From Malania oleifera (lineage: Eukaryota; Streptophyta; Magnoliopsida; Santalales; Ximeniaceae): DNA of 64,000 bases. Both the position numbers and the translations under genes were made by a program. Below, piece by piece: positions 11,330 through 24,458 of the stretch (the first letter of the stretch is position 1; every line of letters begins with the position of its first letter). The notes below the pieces were generated by a model, which was given only the letters and a program-made list of their open reading frames with translations, did not search any database and was not told the DNA's origin. The stretch lies in NCBI RefSeq assembly GCF_029873635.1, contig NC_080419.1:77856931-77920930 (forward strand), in the 5' to 3' direction.

Positions 11330-14300
11330 ATGGATAAGATTTGGATGAACGCTCAGGGTGGATTTTTGCCAGAATACGTGAAAGGGGTACATGATTTCAT
11401 AGAGTTCGTGCATCCTCATGTAGACAAAGACAATAGAATAAGGTGTCCTTGGAAGAAATTCTAAAATATAACATTCAAACACATTGATTTGCTCCATTCA
11501 CATTTATTAGAATTTGGAATGGAGAAAAGGTACACAACATGAGTGTTCCACGGTGAAGATTACGCAGTTCAGAGTGATGATGATAACGATGAAGATGAGG
11601 GGGCAAATATAGTAGGTGGTGATACATGTTCAGAAGGGGTAATTGAAAAGTTAGGTGACTTGCAAAGGGGGATTGCAATGGACATGGGTGATGTCGATGT
11701 GTCACGTACTGGTGATGAATCTACTTCAGCAAGTACCGTACCTTGTGATCCTAGTACGTTGAATTGACTCGGTAAACCATTTGCTAATCTCATAAGGGAT
11801 GCACAGGTGTCCTTATATCCAAACTGTAAAAAGTTCTCAAAATTAGAGTTTCCGATAAAGTTGCTTCATGCAAGGATAATGTATGGGTTATCTCAGAGCG
11901 CATTCAACATGCATTTAAGCCTCATTAAGGCGGCACTGCCTGATGGTGAAACACTTCTGAAGTTTTTTTTATTAGGCGAAGACATACATGCATGAATTGG
12001 GTCTCGGTTACACTCTAATACATGCGTGTACGATTGTGTACTCTTTTATGGTAAACATGAAAATGCGAACGAGTGCCCAGAATGTGGTGAACCGAGGTAT
12101 ACAACTAATCAGAAGAAGGGTAAAAAGATCCCCAAAAAAGTTTTGCAATATTGTCCATTAATCCTGCGACTGCAATGATTGTATATGTGCAAAAAGACTG
12201 CTACAGATATGAGATGACATCAAGAGAAACGTCTTCAAGATGGAAACACCCTTAGCCATCCAGTGGACTCCAAAGCTTGGGCCGATTTTGATAAAATGCA
12301 TCTGTGGTTTGCTAGAGATCCTGGCAACATCAGACTTGACCTTGCTTCAGATGGGTTCAATCCTTTCGGTAACATGAACAACCCGTATAGCATGTGGCCA
12401 GTTATAATGATGTCATACAATATGCCACCATGGCGATGTATGAAAGAACCTTTCATTTATATGTCTCTACTCATTCCCGAACCGAGGGCACTTGGTAATG
12501 ATATTGATGTTTACCTGGGTTCGTTAATTGACGAGTTGAAAGAACTATGGGAAAAAGGAGTGGAGACATTCGATGTGGAAACTGGGACAACATTTCGGAT
12601 GTATGCTGCAGTGTTGTGGACAATTAATGATTTCCCCGCTTACGGAAACCTGTCAAGTTAGAGCACAAAAGGTTACTTAGCATGCCCAATATATAATAAG
12701 GATGCTGGGTCCTTATTCTTGAAGTATGGCCGCAAGTTATGCTTTATGTGTCATCTTCATTTCTTACGAATTGGACATCCTTGGAGGACTCGTGGCGTCA
12801 TAAGCTTTAATGGAAAACCTGAACGAAGGTTGCAGCCAAAGTGACTAAGTGGGGAAGAGATATTAAACCAACTAAGGTTAATCAGAGATGTAAAATTTGG
12901 GAAACCACCGCCTAGTAGAAAAAGAAAACGTGCTGAGTGGGAGTTAAATTGGACAAAGAGAAGCATTTTCTTCGAGTTGCCATATTGGAAAAATCTTTCA
13001 CTACGCCACAACTTGGATGTCATGCACATTGAAAAAAACATTTGTGAGAATGTCATTGGTACATTGCTGGATATAAAGTGAAGACAAAGGACACCACAAA
13101 TGCTCTTCGTGATATAGAAGATATGGGAATACGACCTGAGTTGCACTTGTTTCGTGATGGGGACAAAATTCTCATGCCATCAGCTTGTTACACATTTTCA
13201 AAGGATGAGAAGAATAAATTCTTCTAATGGTTGAAATCAGTGAAGTTCCCTGATGGATATGCATCGAACATAGCTCGATGCATAAACATGAAGGAAGGGA
13301 AGATGTTAGGAATGAAAATTCATGACTATCACGTCCTTCTACAATGAGTTCTACCCGTTTTCCTTCTTGGACACTTGACTAAAGATGTTCGCTTGGTGCT
13401 GATTGAGCTGGGGATCTTTTTTCGACAATTGTGCTCCAAAAAATTGAGCATAAACATACTTGAACGATTAGAGGATGACATCATGATCATACTATGTAAG
13501 ATGGAGAAAATATTTTCTTAAGCATTCTTCAATGTAATGGTCCACCTAACCGTCTATTTACCAAAGGAGGCCATAATTGGAGGGCTGGTTTAATATCATT
13601 GGATGTATCCTATTGAGAGGTAAATTATAGAGTCCTTGTATAATGGTCACGTGATTTACTTGTTTTTTTTTTCTTTTTTATATCTACAAGTCTATAATGT
13701 TATGTAAAATGCATAGGTTCTTGTCCACTTTGAAGGGGTATGTGCGCAATAAGGCATGACCAAAAGGTTCAATCATTGAGGTATACATTGATAGTGAATG
13801 TCTTGCATTTTTCTCAATGTATCTACATGATATTGACACAAGGTTCACTCTTGAGGAGCGAAATGCAGACATTCATGCTATTAATGCTGAAGATGAAGAA
13901 CTCAGGAGCTCTATATTTCAAGAAAATGTTCAGCCTCTCGGTGCACGAGTTTACGATTTCATTGATATTGATGACCTACAAAAGGCTCATTTTTACGTCA
14001 TGAATAATAGTAATGAAACTGTTCCATATATCGAGTACGTGGTTCCAAACTCCTTACTTTACATTGTATTTACATATGTATATTTATATACTTAGTTTAC
14101 ATTAACATGTACTACTATTGCATATAGTGAACATAAAACTAAACTTATGACCCAAAATGAACAGAATATTGACGACAAACATAAGAAGGAATTTATCAAT
14201 TGGTTTGGGAGTCGTGTAAGTAACAAATACTGTTTGAGTGAGAAGCAATGTATGTTTTCACTATTGACGGTTTATTCTTCTAAACTCCTATTTATTTAAT

Positions 14301-15014
14301 AAATGAAAGTCTTGTATTCCAATAAGGAACCAATGACAAGTAAAGATTTATACGTGTTGGCATGTGACCCCGATCAACGAGTTAACCGTTACAACGGTTG
14401 CATTGTCAATGCACAGAAGGAGATGAAGAAATTAACTATTTTGGTGTGTTGGACGACATTATAGAACTTAGCTATGGAGCCAATAGACTCGTCCACCTGT
14501 TAAAGTGTACCTGGTGGGACATTGGCAATCAAAAGACTGGGATAAACACAAATGCCTACTTAACCAGTTTCAATTTTAGCAAGATCTGGTATCAAAATAA
14601 CCCTTTTGTGCTTGCGATGCAAGCAGAACAAGTGTTTTACCTTAACAAATTGAAGGGTGAATGGCAAGTGGCCCAAAAGATTCCTCCTTAAAGTTTGTAT
14701 GCTGTTATAGAAGTTACAGGTGGGGAGAATAGTGCCAGTAAGGCTGCATTCCAAGAAGATGAGTCATCTGTTAGTGCTGTAGTGCAATTTGCTTTTAATG
14801 TTGTTGAAGAAGGAGCTAATCCTATACCATTGAATAGGGATGGTGCCACAGTAGAACACATAGGGATTGCTGACATTACAATTGAACCTTCTATAGAAGT
14901 TCACTTCATCGACGATGAGAAAACTGATGGGGAAGATGAAACAACGGTCGAGTACTGTAGTGAAGAGGAAGACACTTTAGAAAGTGAGGATGATACCGAT
15001 ATTGAGGACTTATA
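11330..15014 (+). pseudogene. CACTA tnp2-like transposase, decayed
   Basis: This encoded the TNP2-type transposase that cuts and moves CACTA elements. The first ATG (11330) opens a transposase-associated N-terminal domain (MDKIWMNAQ..., 11330-11580). The tnp2 core follows, with WPVIMMSYNMPPWRCMK and TINDFPAYGNLS (12300-12660) and FELPYWKNLSLRHNLDVMHI (about 12970-13040). A DUF4218-like part lies at about 13540-13900, with an intron-like gap around 13625-13710. A clear DUF4216 domain lies at 14398-14691 (YFGVLDDIIELSYG, LLKCTWWDI, FSKIWYQNNPFVLA), and an acidic tail ends at 15014. Many in-frame stops (for example at 11464, 11764, 11993 and 12659) and frame changes show it is dead. The tnpA-like gene follows on the same strand, the usual CACTA order. 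Family assignment rests on recalled motifs. Confidence 0.88.
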
Positions 15015-15132
15015 GAGTAAGTATGTTAGGTTTGTCACTATGTCTCTGATATGTGTAAATAACTTAAATATATGTATTATGCATCCATCTAATATTCGTA
15101 CTTCTTATATTTACTTGTCTAATAATTTGCAG

Positions 15133-18080
15133 ATATGGCATCAGGAGGTCAACGTGGTCGACTTCCTTCCAGGCACTCGACTACGTCACATGAGGATGAT
15201 TCAACATCCTCCAAACAGGCGGATCCCATTGGTCTTGATGCAGCGGCACCATTGCGACTGATACGCAGGGTGAGTTGCCGACCATGATGAGCAGTGTTTG
15301 TAAGGATACGATTAATTTATTTACATTTCAACTATTGATGTTAGTTATTCACGTGTATGATTATAATGTTGTTCTTAATTTAACTCTGCTTTCAGCATCT
15401 ACATCCACGGTGAGGTCAGACCGTGAGGCAGTGAAGAATATGTCACTGAAGAAGCACCTAGAAAGGACTAAGCAGCGGATTCAAATTGACATTCCTCTAG
15501 GCTACACCGCCTTGCTTAATGATTGGTGCACCTCATGGACCTGGGAGCTTGGCATTATATGCCAACACTATGCTCCAATCACGGCCTTCAGTTGGCCACA
15601 GGTGACTCAGGAGCAGCGCATGGTTCTTTACATGCGCATTTTGGTAAGTAATCCTAAACCTTTTTATTTATTTATTTTTTTACTTTTAATATACTAGTCA
15701 AATAACAATTGTCTAACATTTTAATTGTATTACCTATGCAAGAAGAGTTCGATATGGACATCCTCGATGCTGACCATGTGAAGAGGGAGGTGGACGTCCA
15801 ATTGTGCAATAAATTTAAGAGCTATCGTTCAAAAATGCGGGAGCATTTTCGGGCGATAGGAGATCAAGCAGAAGCGTGGCCATATGATAAGATATCCCAA
15901 GAGGATTAAGAGGTGGTGTGTCGCCATTTCCGCGAAGCACACTATCAGGTGATGTGTTTGTATTATAATCACTAATTTTTCACATTGATGTCGCTAATAA
16001 ACCGTCATTACATCTTCCTTGTAGGCCATATGTGAAACAAATGCTGCGAACCGCTGCAAACTCCCTACGAGGCATTGTGGTGGATCGAGGTTATTTGTAA
16101 ATCATCGATATGTAATTACTATATATAAAAATATTTGACCATTACATGACTTAATATTAATGATGTCTTATATGATAATGTAGCGTGATCCCGAGATTGA
16201 GCTACTGCCAGATTTTATCAGAGAACACACCAATGGCGATCGGGGGAGTGGTGCGAGGGTGTGCAGGGCAAACATGTAAGTGAAACAAAATATTTAGTTT
16301 ATTATTTGATTCAAAACATCAAAGTTGTAGTCTTACTTATTCCTTTTTATCTTTTTCATGACTGAAATTAGGCACAGATGGTCGAGCTGAGGGATGCACC
16401 CGTTTCAGAGGCAAGTTAGCAAATGATAGATTTCCAGATAACTTCCCAGGTGCTGTGGATGTCCAATTGTGCAATAAATTTAAGAGCTATCGCTAAAAAA
16501 TGCAGGAGCATTTTCGGGTGATGGGAGATCAAGCAAAAGCGTGGCCATACGATAAGACATCCCAAGAGGATTAAGAGGTGGTGTGTCACCATTTCCGCGA
16601 CACACACTATCAAGTGATGTGTTTGTATTATAATCACTAATTTTTCACATTGATGTCGCTAATAAATTGTCATTACATCTTCCTTGTAGGCCATATGTGA
16701 AACAAATGCTGCGAACTGCAGCAAACTCCCTACGATGCATTGCGGTGGATCGAGGTTATTCGTAAATCATCCATATGTAATTACTATATATAAAACTATC
16801 TAACCATTACATGACTTAATATTAATGATGTCTTATATGATAATGTAGCGCGATCCCGAGACTGAGCTGCTGCCCGATCTTTATCAGAGAACACACCAAT
16901 GGCGATCGGGGGAGTGGTGCGAGGGTCTGCAGGACAAACATGTAAGTGAAACAAAATATTTAGTTTATTATTTGATTCAAAACATCAAAGTTGTAGTCTT
17001 ACTTATTCCTTTTTATCTTTTTCATGACTGAAATTAGGCATGGATGGTCGAGCTGAGGGATGCACCCGTTTCAGAGGGGAGTTAGCAAATGATAGATTTC
17101 CAAATAACTTCCTAGGTGCTGTGGACATCCAATTGTGCAATAAATTTAAGAGCTATCGCTCAAAAATGTGGGAGCATTTTCGGGCGATGGGAGATCAAGC
17201 AGAAGCGCCGCCATACGATAAGATATCCCAAGAGGATTAAGAGGTGGTGTGTCACCATTTCCGCGACGCACACTATCAAGTGATGTGTTTGTATTATAAT
17301 CACTAATTTTTCACATTGATGTCGCTAATAAACCGTCATTACATCTTCCTTGTAGGCCATATGCGAAACAAATACTGCGAACTGCAGCAAACTCCCTACG
17401 ACGCATTGCGGTGGATCGAGGTTATTTGTAAATCATCGATATGTAATTACTATATATTAAACTATCTGACCATTACTTGAATTAATACTAATGATGTCTT
17501 ATATGATAATGTAGTGTGATCCCGAGACTGAGCCGCTACCAGATCTTTATTAGAGAACACACCAATGGCAATCGGGGGAGTGGTGCGAGGGTGCGCAGGG
17601 CAAACATGTAAGTGAAACAAAATATTTAGTATTATTTGATTCAAAACATCAAAGTTGTAGTCTTACTTATTCCTTTTTATCTTTTTCATGATTGAAATTA
17701 GGCATTGATGGTTGAGCTGAGGGATGCACCCATTTCAGAGGGGAGTTAGCAAATGATGGATTTCCAGATAACTTCCCAGGTGCTTAGGGAACGAGCAGGG
17801 AGCTGGGTGAAAGGTCTTGGAAGCAGATACATCGCCCCAACAACATCATCATCCATGGGTGCGGCAGCTCTTGCAAACATGGAACGAGCGCGTCATGACG
17901 CCGAGTCTCATGCGGAGGAGATGGCTCGACGGATACAGATGATGGAAATGGAGAACTAGGAATTGAAAGACATGGCCTCCACCTTTCAAGCCCAGCTGCA
18001 AGACATGATTAATAGGCAAGAGCAGCTCGAGCAATGGATGCACCAATCTCGACCAGATGATGCAAGTGGCTCCTTTCATT
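15133..18080 (+). pseudogene. CACTA tnpA-like gene (Transposase_24 type) with triplicated exons
   Basis: This would encode the second CACTA protein, which in characterised elements binds the subterminal repeats. The first exon starts MASGGQRGRLPSRHSTTSHE (15133). Further exons are 15396-15644 (TKQRIQIDIPLGY, WPQVTQEQRMVLYMRIL), then a block with LCNKFKSYRSKMREHFRA, then exons with CKLPTRHCGGSR, RDPETELLPDLYQRTH and MVELRDAPVSEG. The last coding part (about 17750-18080) has LRERAGSWVKGLGSRY and a coiled-coil-like tail (MERARHDAESHAEEMARRIQ). The middle exons occur three times in tandem (15790-17784). Stops occur in each copy (for example KISQED*, and SEGS* before the last block), so no intact product is expected. 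Confidence 0.8.
15790..17784 (+). repeat. Tandem triplication of about 665 bp in tnpA
   Basis: Three consecutive copies: 15790-16454, 16455-17120 and 17121-17784. Each begins gtggacgtccaattg (or one/two-base variants) and ends acttcccaggtgct. Each holds two to three exon-intron units. By eye the copies differ at only a few percent of positions, so the event is much younger than the CACTA insertion. Confidence 0.93.
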
Positions 18081-19317
18081 AGAAGGTATGTATGGTACTT
18101 ATGGCTTAACATAGTACTTGTGCAACAATATTTTATGATTTGTTTGTTTTATGTATAGCAATATATGCATGTAATTTGGAATCAATTTTTGAAACTTGCA
18201 CTGAATCTTTAAGACTCAATTCTTGATTCCCAAAATTGGGATTTCAATTCACATTTTGAATCTCGAGTTGACAATGATAAAAACAAATAAACTTGATGCT
18301 AGGTGTCATAATACCCATCTAATATATATTCCAATACAAGCCAATTTAAGAGTCAACTTGTAAACTAAATGCAGCACATGGTAAGAGAATAAGGCCAGCG
18401 GTGCCTTTGAATAATATGATACATATAACTGAATATGAGCAACAAATGATAACAAACACATTTATCCTTATATGATAAGCATATTGACACCTTAATTGTT
18501 CAGTATAAATGGCGCCACTTAGCAATTTTCAAATTTTGAATCAATTTTGGATGTTTTTGCATTGCTTGCAGCAGAGTTTGGGAGTTATAGTTTTCAAAAT
18601 CACAAGATAGATATATAATTATAGCCAAAAGGGATGGAAGTAATTTATCCAAAATAGAACCATGTATAAATATGGTTTTAAATTTCAACAAGTCAAAATT
18701 TCTACTACAGTTTCTAGTTTTCACCATCATCAACTAAAAAAGGTCAATTCTATCTTACAAAATTGCCTTCAAGATGTCCACAAATCATTCAAATTTTATC
18801 AAAATCTTGACACATTAATGGAACTTATCAAAAATTTAATCAAAATTTTGAATATGAGACAATATTTCATAAAAATGAGAATTTTGAGTAGAAATGCTCT
18901 CTGGCGTTAAAACTCAATTTAGTAAATGTCATGTTTGATATCTTCCAATTGTATAGAAGCTTCAATAATGTATATGTAAATTTAACATATTTAAAGAATT
19001 TCATTGAAAATGATAGCTTGAATTAGATGAAATTTTTCAGTGTTTAAAAAAAAATAAACTTGATTTTGCAGGATTCTCTGTTTCAAAAAAACATTGAGAC
19101 TTTTGACAATAAATAAATGTCTACTTTAGGTTTTGGGTTCTTTGAAATTGCTTTACTCATCTCGAACACCTTGCCCATATTGAATTACAATTTTATCAAT
19201 TCAATGACATGACGCATATATTTTCAATTCAAGTTTATAATGATTATTTTTCATTGAATAATATTATTTTTTGATCTTTGTTGTTTCAAAAAGCTCCATC
19301 AGTGTTGCACTTTTTGG

Positions 19318-19515
19318 ATGCATCATCCTTGTGAAAGCATCCTCCTTGTGGATGTGCCTATGCATCCTCTTTGCGGATTCAACCTCCTTTTGGATGCATC
19401 CTCCTTGTGGATGCATCTTCGTTTTGGATGCGGCTTCCTTTTGAATGCTTCTTCGTTTTGGATGTGTCCTCCTTCTAAATGCATCCTCATTATGGATCCA
19501 TCCTGCTTTTGGATG
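19318..19515. repeat. GGATGCATCC minisatellite
   Basis: About 14 degenerate copies of a 12-15 bp unit, consensus near TTGGATGCATCCTCC, with the palindrome GGATGCATCC at its centre. It reads through in several frames on both strands but has no other coding character. Confidence 0.8.
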
Positions 19516-19910
19516 TTGTTATCTCTAATTACTTGATATGGTTGCATAATGCATACATGTTTTTATTTATTTATTTATTGTTATCATAGTTGTATATCTT
19601 GTTTAGTTGGGAAATTTTCATATGATAGATATTCATCTTGTACGGATGATAGCTTTACTTGTTGGAATTTTTGCATTAAGTGGTGGTTAGGAAAGCTGGA
19701 ATTTGGCACTTGTTTGAGATTAAATGTGCACTTAGTTGGGATAACATTGCTATATTTAGAAAGAAAAAATATAAATGTATGTTATTTGAATGTTATGTGA
19801 TGGTTACTTTAGATGAATAAATTTCCTAGAATTAAGAGTGTGTTGATGCATATTGTTTTGAATAAAGAGTGTGTTCATGCACCTTATGATCATACATACA
19901 TGTAAGACAA

Positions 19911-21050
19911 TATGCATAAGTTGAATATATACATAACTCAGAGGGAGCATCATTTTCATAATTCTTTAAATTAAATGCTCTCATCATCTCATAACATTCA
20001 TGTCCATATGCCTAGATGAATAACAATACTACACTAAACTCAATACTATCCATTGTTCTCTACTATTTATATTCTTAATTTAATTGATAGATTATATATT
20101 GTGAATTGTTAATTGCTACCTAATTGCATGCTAGTCTAGAATGTCTTTTGCATGGCGGATGCTATTGATGTATATTGCATGCTGGTAGTGGATATAGGTT
20201 CTCGTGTGCCTTGAACTGAATTATAAATGATTTATTTGAACCTATCAAGTACATGTTTTATGGAAAAATGTCCAATTTATAGACAACATGCTACCAAAAT
20301 TTTTGTTAAAATTTTCTCAAAAAAAGAATTATGTACAATGATAATTATGATAAAATGAATGTTAAAATATTTTTGAAATGATGAGTAAAAGTTAGGAATC
20401 ATAAGAAATGAGGCAATGTAGGTTTAGTTCATTTAAAGAAACATTCATTTACATATTTTTGGTCTAGCAAACCTAAAGCATTCATTGCCGAGCCTAAATC
20501 ATTGAAAAATATTAAAAACACTTGGCTAAAGATTTGAAAATTAAAAAAAAGGCATAAGTTGAATATATACATAACCCAGAGAGAGCATCATCTTCATAAT
20601 TCTTTAAATTAAATGCTCTCTTCATCTCATAACATTCATGTCCATATGCCTAGATGAATAACAATACTACACTGAACTCAATACTATCCACTGTTCTCTG
20701 CTATTTATATTCTTAATTTAATGGATAGATTATGCTAGTTTAGAATGACTCATGCATGACGGATGTAGTTGATGTGTATTGCATGCTGGTAGTGGATATA
20801 GGTTCTTGTGTGCCTCGAAGTGAATTATAAATGACTTATTTGAACCTATCAAATACAGATTTTATGGAAAAATGTCCAATTTACAAACAGTATGCTGCTG
20901 AAATTTCGTTAAAATTTTCCCCAAGAAAAAGCCATGTACAACGATAACTATGATAAAATGAATGTTAAAATATTTTTGAAAGGATGAGTGAAAGTTAGGA
21001 ATCATAAGAAATGAGGCAATGTAGGCTTATTTCATTTAAAGAAGCATTCA
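19911..21050. repeat. Direct duplication, two units of about 0.5 kb
   Basis: Unit 1 is about 19911-20455 and unit 2 about 20552-21050. Both contain 'gcataagttgaatatatac', 'taaattaaatgctctc', 'catgtccatatgcctagatg' and 'atgaggcaatgtagg'. A third, more diverged partial copy lies at about 5030-5300. Confidence 0.85.
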
Positions 21051-22599
21051 TGACTAAACATGTCTAAAAGACTTTAAACACTATCACAAAAAAAAAAAAA
21101 AAAAAATAGTGACATTTTATAATAATAATAATCTAGAAACTAAGATTTCTATTTATCTTCTAATAATAGCAACGGTGGATGGTGGATTATTACCAATTCA
21201 TTTTTTTATTATTATTATCTTTCGTCGCCAAGAAAATTAATTGAAATCAAGCGTCACTATCTAAGAATGATTCATTGTAAACATAAATCAAATTTCATAA
21301 CTGCTGGAAGTGCTTTCAAGAATCAAGATTATTAATAACAACCATTCCATATAATTTTTCCAAGTTGTATACAAATTCACAAGATGCAAAACACATTGCA
21401 AGTAACTTATCACACTTGTACACCAAATCAAATGAATATGTTTAAGCTAAGTGTTAGAGGCATTATTGTTTAGTTCCTACAATGACTAGTCAAGAATCAT
21501 AGAGGCTATACAAAATAATACTCATGGGAGATATAAAAATCCCATTGAAACTGAATGGCTATGCATTTTATAATAAGGGCATTTACGGTTTGAGGAATGT
21601 GATTTCTCTCCTATACTGTTGTGTTTTCTGAAATTGAAGACAATGAAAAATCTAAAGAACAGTCATTATGTGATTTCATTAAATAGTCCCTTTTTTAAAC
21701 ATCTTTAGTCAAAGAAATCTCAGCAACTGTACTGAAACTTTAGATGGTATGACAAATTTAAGGTAATGCATTGATCAAGGGGCAATGTGCAAACACCCAT
21801 GGTTCATAATCTTTGAATCCCATATTTACAAGTGAAAAGCCAAGAAGCAAGTATAAGGCATAAAAAGCTAGGATGCAAACAAGTCAGTACTTTGAGCAAA
21901 TAATAAAATGAAAAAGGAAAAAAAAATTAGAAACAACTGATAATAAATTGCAACTCACGTTACTTCTCCCACAAAATCATCTTGAGTAGTCCATGATCTT
22001 CATCCTGAGTTCGGAGACCTCACTAGTTATGGTGAATACAAAATTCTAATTCCATTCTGGCTGAGACCCTTGCCCTATATAAGCCATTTGTATATAACAG
22101 TGACCAAACTTGTATAATATACATTACAATGATCACTTTTACCATTAAGCACATAGCTTAAATGTCCATTATAAGTACACTAATCCAGCTATCAACAAAA
22201 ATTGTTTTCACTTTCCTTCTATAATTTCTTAGGCATAAATTCAAACTGATTGAAGACCCACCTGATGTAATGCTGATTTTTTGCTCTTGAGTATGGTAAA
22301 GGAGGATGACATAAGGATCCATGTTACCTGCTCGTAAGCACCTAAGCTCATCAAAAGGACAACAAAGGACTCAAATATTAGACATAAAATTATTTAATTG
22401 GAGATTAGGGTAGAAGGATAGACTAACCTCATGTCCTAAAAAATTAATCAACTATTTGAAAGGTCTTAAACACCATCATAGATAAAACAACCTCCATAAC
22501 TAAAGGTGTCTCAATTTTAAGATAATAATTACACATATGATTAATGAACAGTATCAAATTCTCGGTGGCTGATTCAGCTGCTTTGACATTTTCTATTAT

Positions 22600-22770
22600 T
22601 GGTATTCTTTTTTTCAGTTTTTTAGTTGATTTGTTGGCTGCTCACTATTTTTATTTCCTTGTTGGTTTCTTGTTTTGGGTCTTCCTGCACTTTTGTATCC
22701 TTAGGCCTCTAACTTAAGCTTTGTTTATTAATGAATTTACTTGGTTTTACCTTTCAAAAAATTAAAAGGT
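22600..22770 (+). mobile_element. Possible LINE 3' end
   Basis: T-rich text with 'gtatccttaggcctc', 'tttattaatgaatttactt' and a final 'cctttcaaaaaattaaaagg', resembling the 3' tails of plant L1 elements. No coding part is seen, so this is only suggestive. Confidence 0.3.
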
Positions 22771-23469
22771 AATTACACATAATATATATAAGTAGTTGCA
22801 AGTATAATTGTGTGTGTATCTTCTCATGGTTATTCAAAGACCCTTTCATCCCTTCGACTTTATAGGCTACCTTTCAAGTGTGCAACTCAATGGAAATACG
22901 TGAACTCAGTGTTTAGTTTTAAATACTGACATTATTTTTTTCATTATTGATATTACTATTGTACAAATTGTGTAATATGCATGATTATGAAATCTTTGCG
23001 AATTTGTTATATCATATAATTATTTTTCCTGACTATACTGAGCGCCAGCTCTCCATTTGTATACTATTTTTTTTTTAATGACTCTTAATTTGTAGGCTTT
23101 GCGGCTATCATAACATCAACATGATGTCATGCATGCATGCACTATAATCGTCGGATGCAACTTTTGATTATTTCTTTGTAATTTTTATTGTTATTTGAAC
23201 AAATGAAATTTTTGTATTTTAATTTGAATTTGTACTAGTATTTTTATTTGAATTTTTAATATTTTGAAATTTTTTTTTTATCTAAACAGATGTTATTTCT
23301 TTATTTTAATTGAATTTGTATTTGAATTCGAAATTTGAATGATTTACGAATTTTGTAGTAATTATGGTTTCAGGTTATGTATGCGAAAATATAATTACAG
23401 ATTTTTATAGGAATTGATGATTAAAAAAAATTAGTTTTAAAGGTTTTTAAATTTTTCTAATTATTCATG

Positions 23470-23905
23470 AATGATTCAACTTCGACACTAATAGTATGGT
23501 ATTAGTGAATGATTCAAATTCGTTACTAATACCTTACTATTATTGACGAATTTGAATCTTTCACTAATACCCTGCTATTAGTGACGAATTGGTAATTCAT
23601 CATTAATACACTACTATTAGTGACAAATTTGAATCCTTCACTAATACCCTACTATTAGTGACGAATTTGAGCTAAGCCAATCTAGAACTTATAGTGACGA
23701 TATTAGGATTTTAGTGACGGTTATAATCCGTCACTAATACTCCATTATTAGCGATGAAATTTTGAATTCATCACTAAAAGTTAGTAGTAATGATAGATAT
23801 AACAACTATTTTAAAACCATCACTCATACTCATAAATTCGTACTAATATTAGTGACGAATTTATGAGTATTAGTGATGGATTTGATCCTTCACTAATACC
23901 CTAAT
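23470..23905. repeat. CACTA right subterminal repeat array
   Basis: Blocks of tattagtgacgaattt and tcactaatacc at short spacing, matching the left array (1640-2600). Together with the left end they define the transposon. Confidence 0.8.
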
Positions 23906-23911
23906 TTTTTG

Positions 23912-24401
23912 TAAAAGGAGTACGTCGATTGGTGAAACACTCAAACACTCTTTAAACTAAAAATTTATTTAACGTCTAAGCTTTTGGAAAGAGTATTGGA
24001 TTTTATATTGCACTTCATTTCGAGAAAGCAAATTCATTATTACATGGCTTGCATTAACCACAAGGATTGAATCAAACTTTCATATATACAGGGCTGCAAA
24101 CAAACAAAAGCTGAATCTTATCTCTTAGTTTGAATATTGTGGTTGATTGGAAAACTAATTGGTTTGGTTGATTGATTGGTTAAGTACTTTGTTAGTATAT
24201 GGTTATGGATTGAATATTATTTTAAGTATTTATTGTGTATTTGATAAATCTAACAAGAAATCAAGAATTCATTGAAAGAATTAAATTAGGTTAAAGAATT
24301 TATTAAAAAGAATTAAAAGAGGTTAAGGATCCTTGAAAAGAATCACAAGAAACTTTTAAATCCAATTCACCCTCCCTCTTTGGACTACACCTTGGTTTTC
24401 A
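23912..24401 (+). mobile_element. Copia family A 5' LTR, right part
   Basis: Continues the LTR interrupted at 1632: 'ggagtacgtcgattggtgaa' here matches 'gagtacgtttcttggttaaa' in the solo copy. It ends 'ccttggttttca', followed by two bases and the primer-binding site. Confidence 0.85.
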
Positions 24402-24403
24402 AC

Positions 24404-24415
24404 TGGTATCAGAGC
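24404..24415 (+). promoter_or_regulatory. Retrotransposon primer-binding site
   Basis: TGGTATCAGAGC, complementary to the 3' end of initiator tRNA-Met, placed just after the LTR end as expected for Ty1-copia. Confidence 0.93.
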
Positions 24416-24458
24416 AGGGTTATAACAAATCCTAACAAGTAGTTATATAAAGTTCTTA

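Larger units (their letters stand above)
18081..23460. other. CACTA right interior, no gene seen
   Basis: AT-rich sequence with short spurious frames only. It contains a GGATGCATCC minisatellite (19318-19515), a 0.5-kb duplicated block (19911-21050), a possible LINE tail (about 22600-22770) and an A-rich site at 21076-21115 flanked by cactatcac and atagtgac, which resembles a CACTA end. Confidence 0.5.
1633..23911 (+). mobile_element. CACTA (En/Spm-type) transposon, decayed, with nested solo LTRs
   Basis: The left end is CACTACAAAAAAAACTAG, the canonical plant CACTA terminus. It is followed by subterminal repeats (1640-2600) that recur in the opposite arrangement near the right end (23470-23905). 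The right end reads ctaattttttg and appears to have lost the final few bases of the expected TTTTTTGTAGTG. A TAA at 1630-1632 and again at 23912-23914 is compatible with the 3-bp target duplication of this superfamily. The flanks join into one continuous family A LTR when the element is removed. Inside are tnp2-like and tnpA-like genes on the plus strand and two solo LTRs. Removing the solo LTRs leaves roughly 17 kb. Both transposase genes have many stops, so it is probably not autonomous. Confidence 0.85.

Noticed and set aside
16416..16637. Minus-strand frame in the triplicated block
   Set aside because: Antisense of tnpA exons and introns.
21076..21250. A-rich site with cactatcac / atagtgac resembling another CACTA or MITE end
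   Set aside because: No matching opposite end or target duplication could be established.
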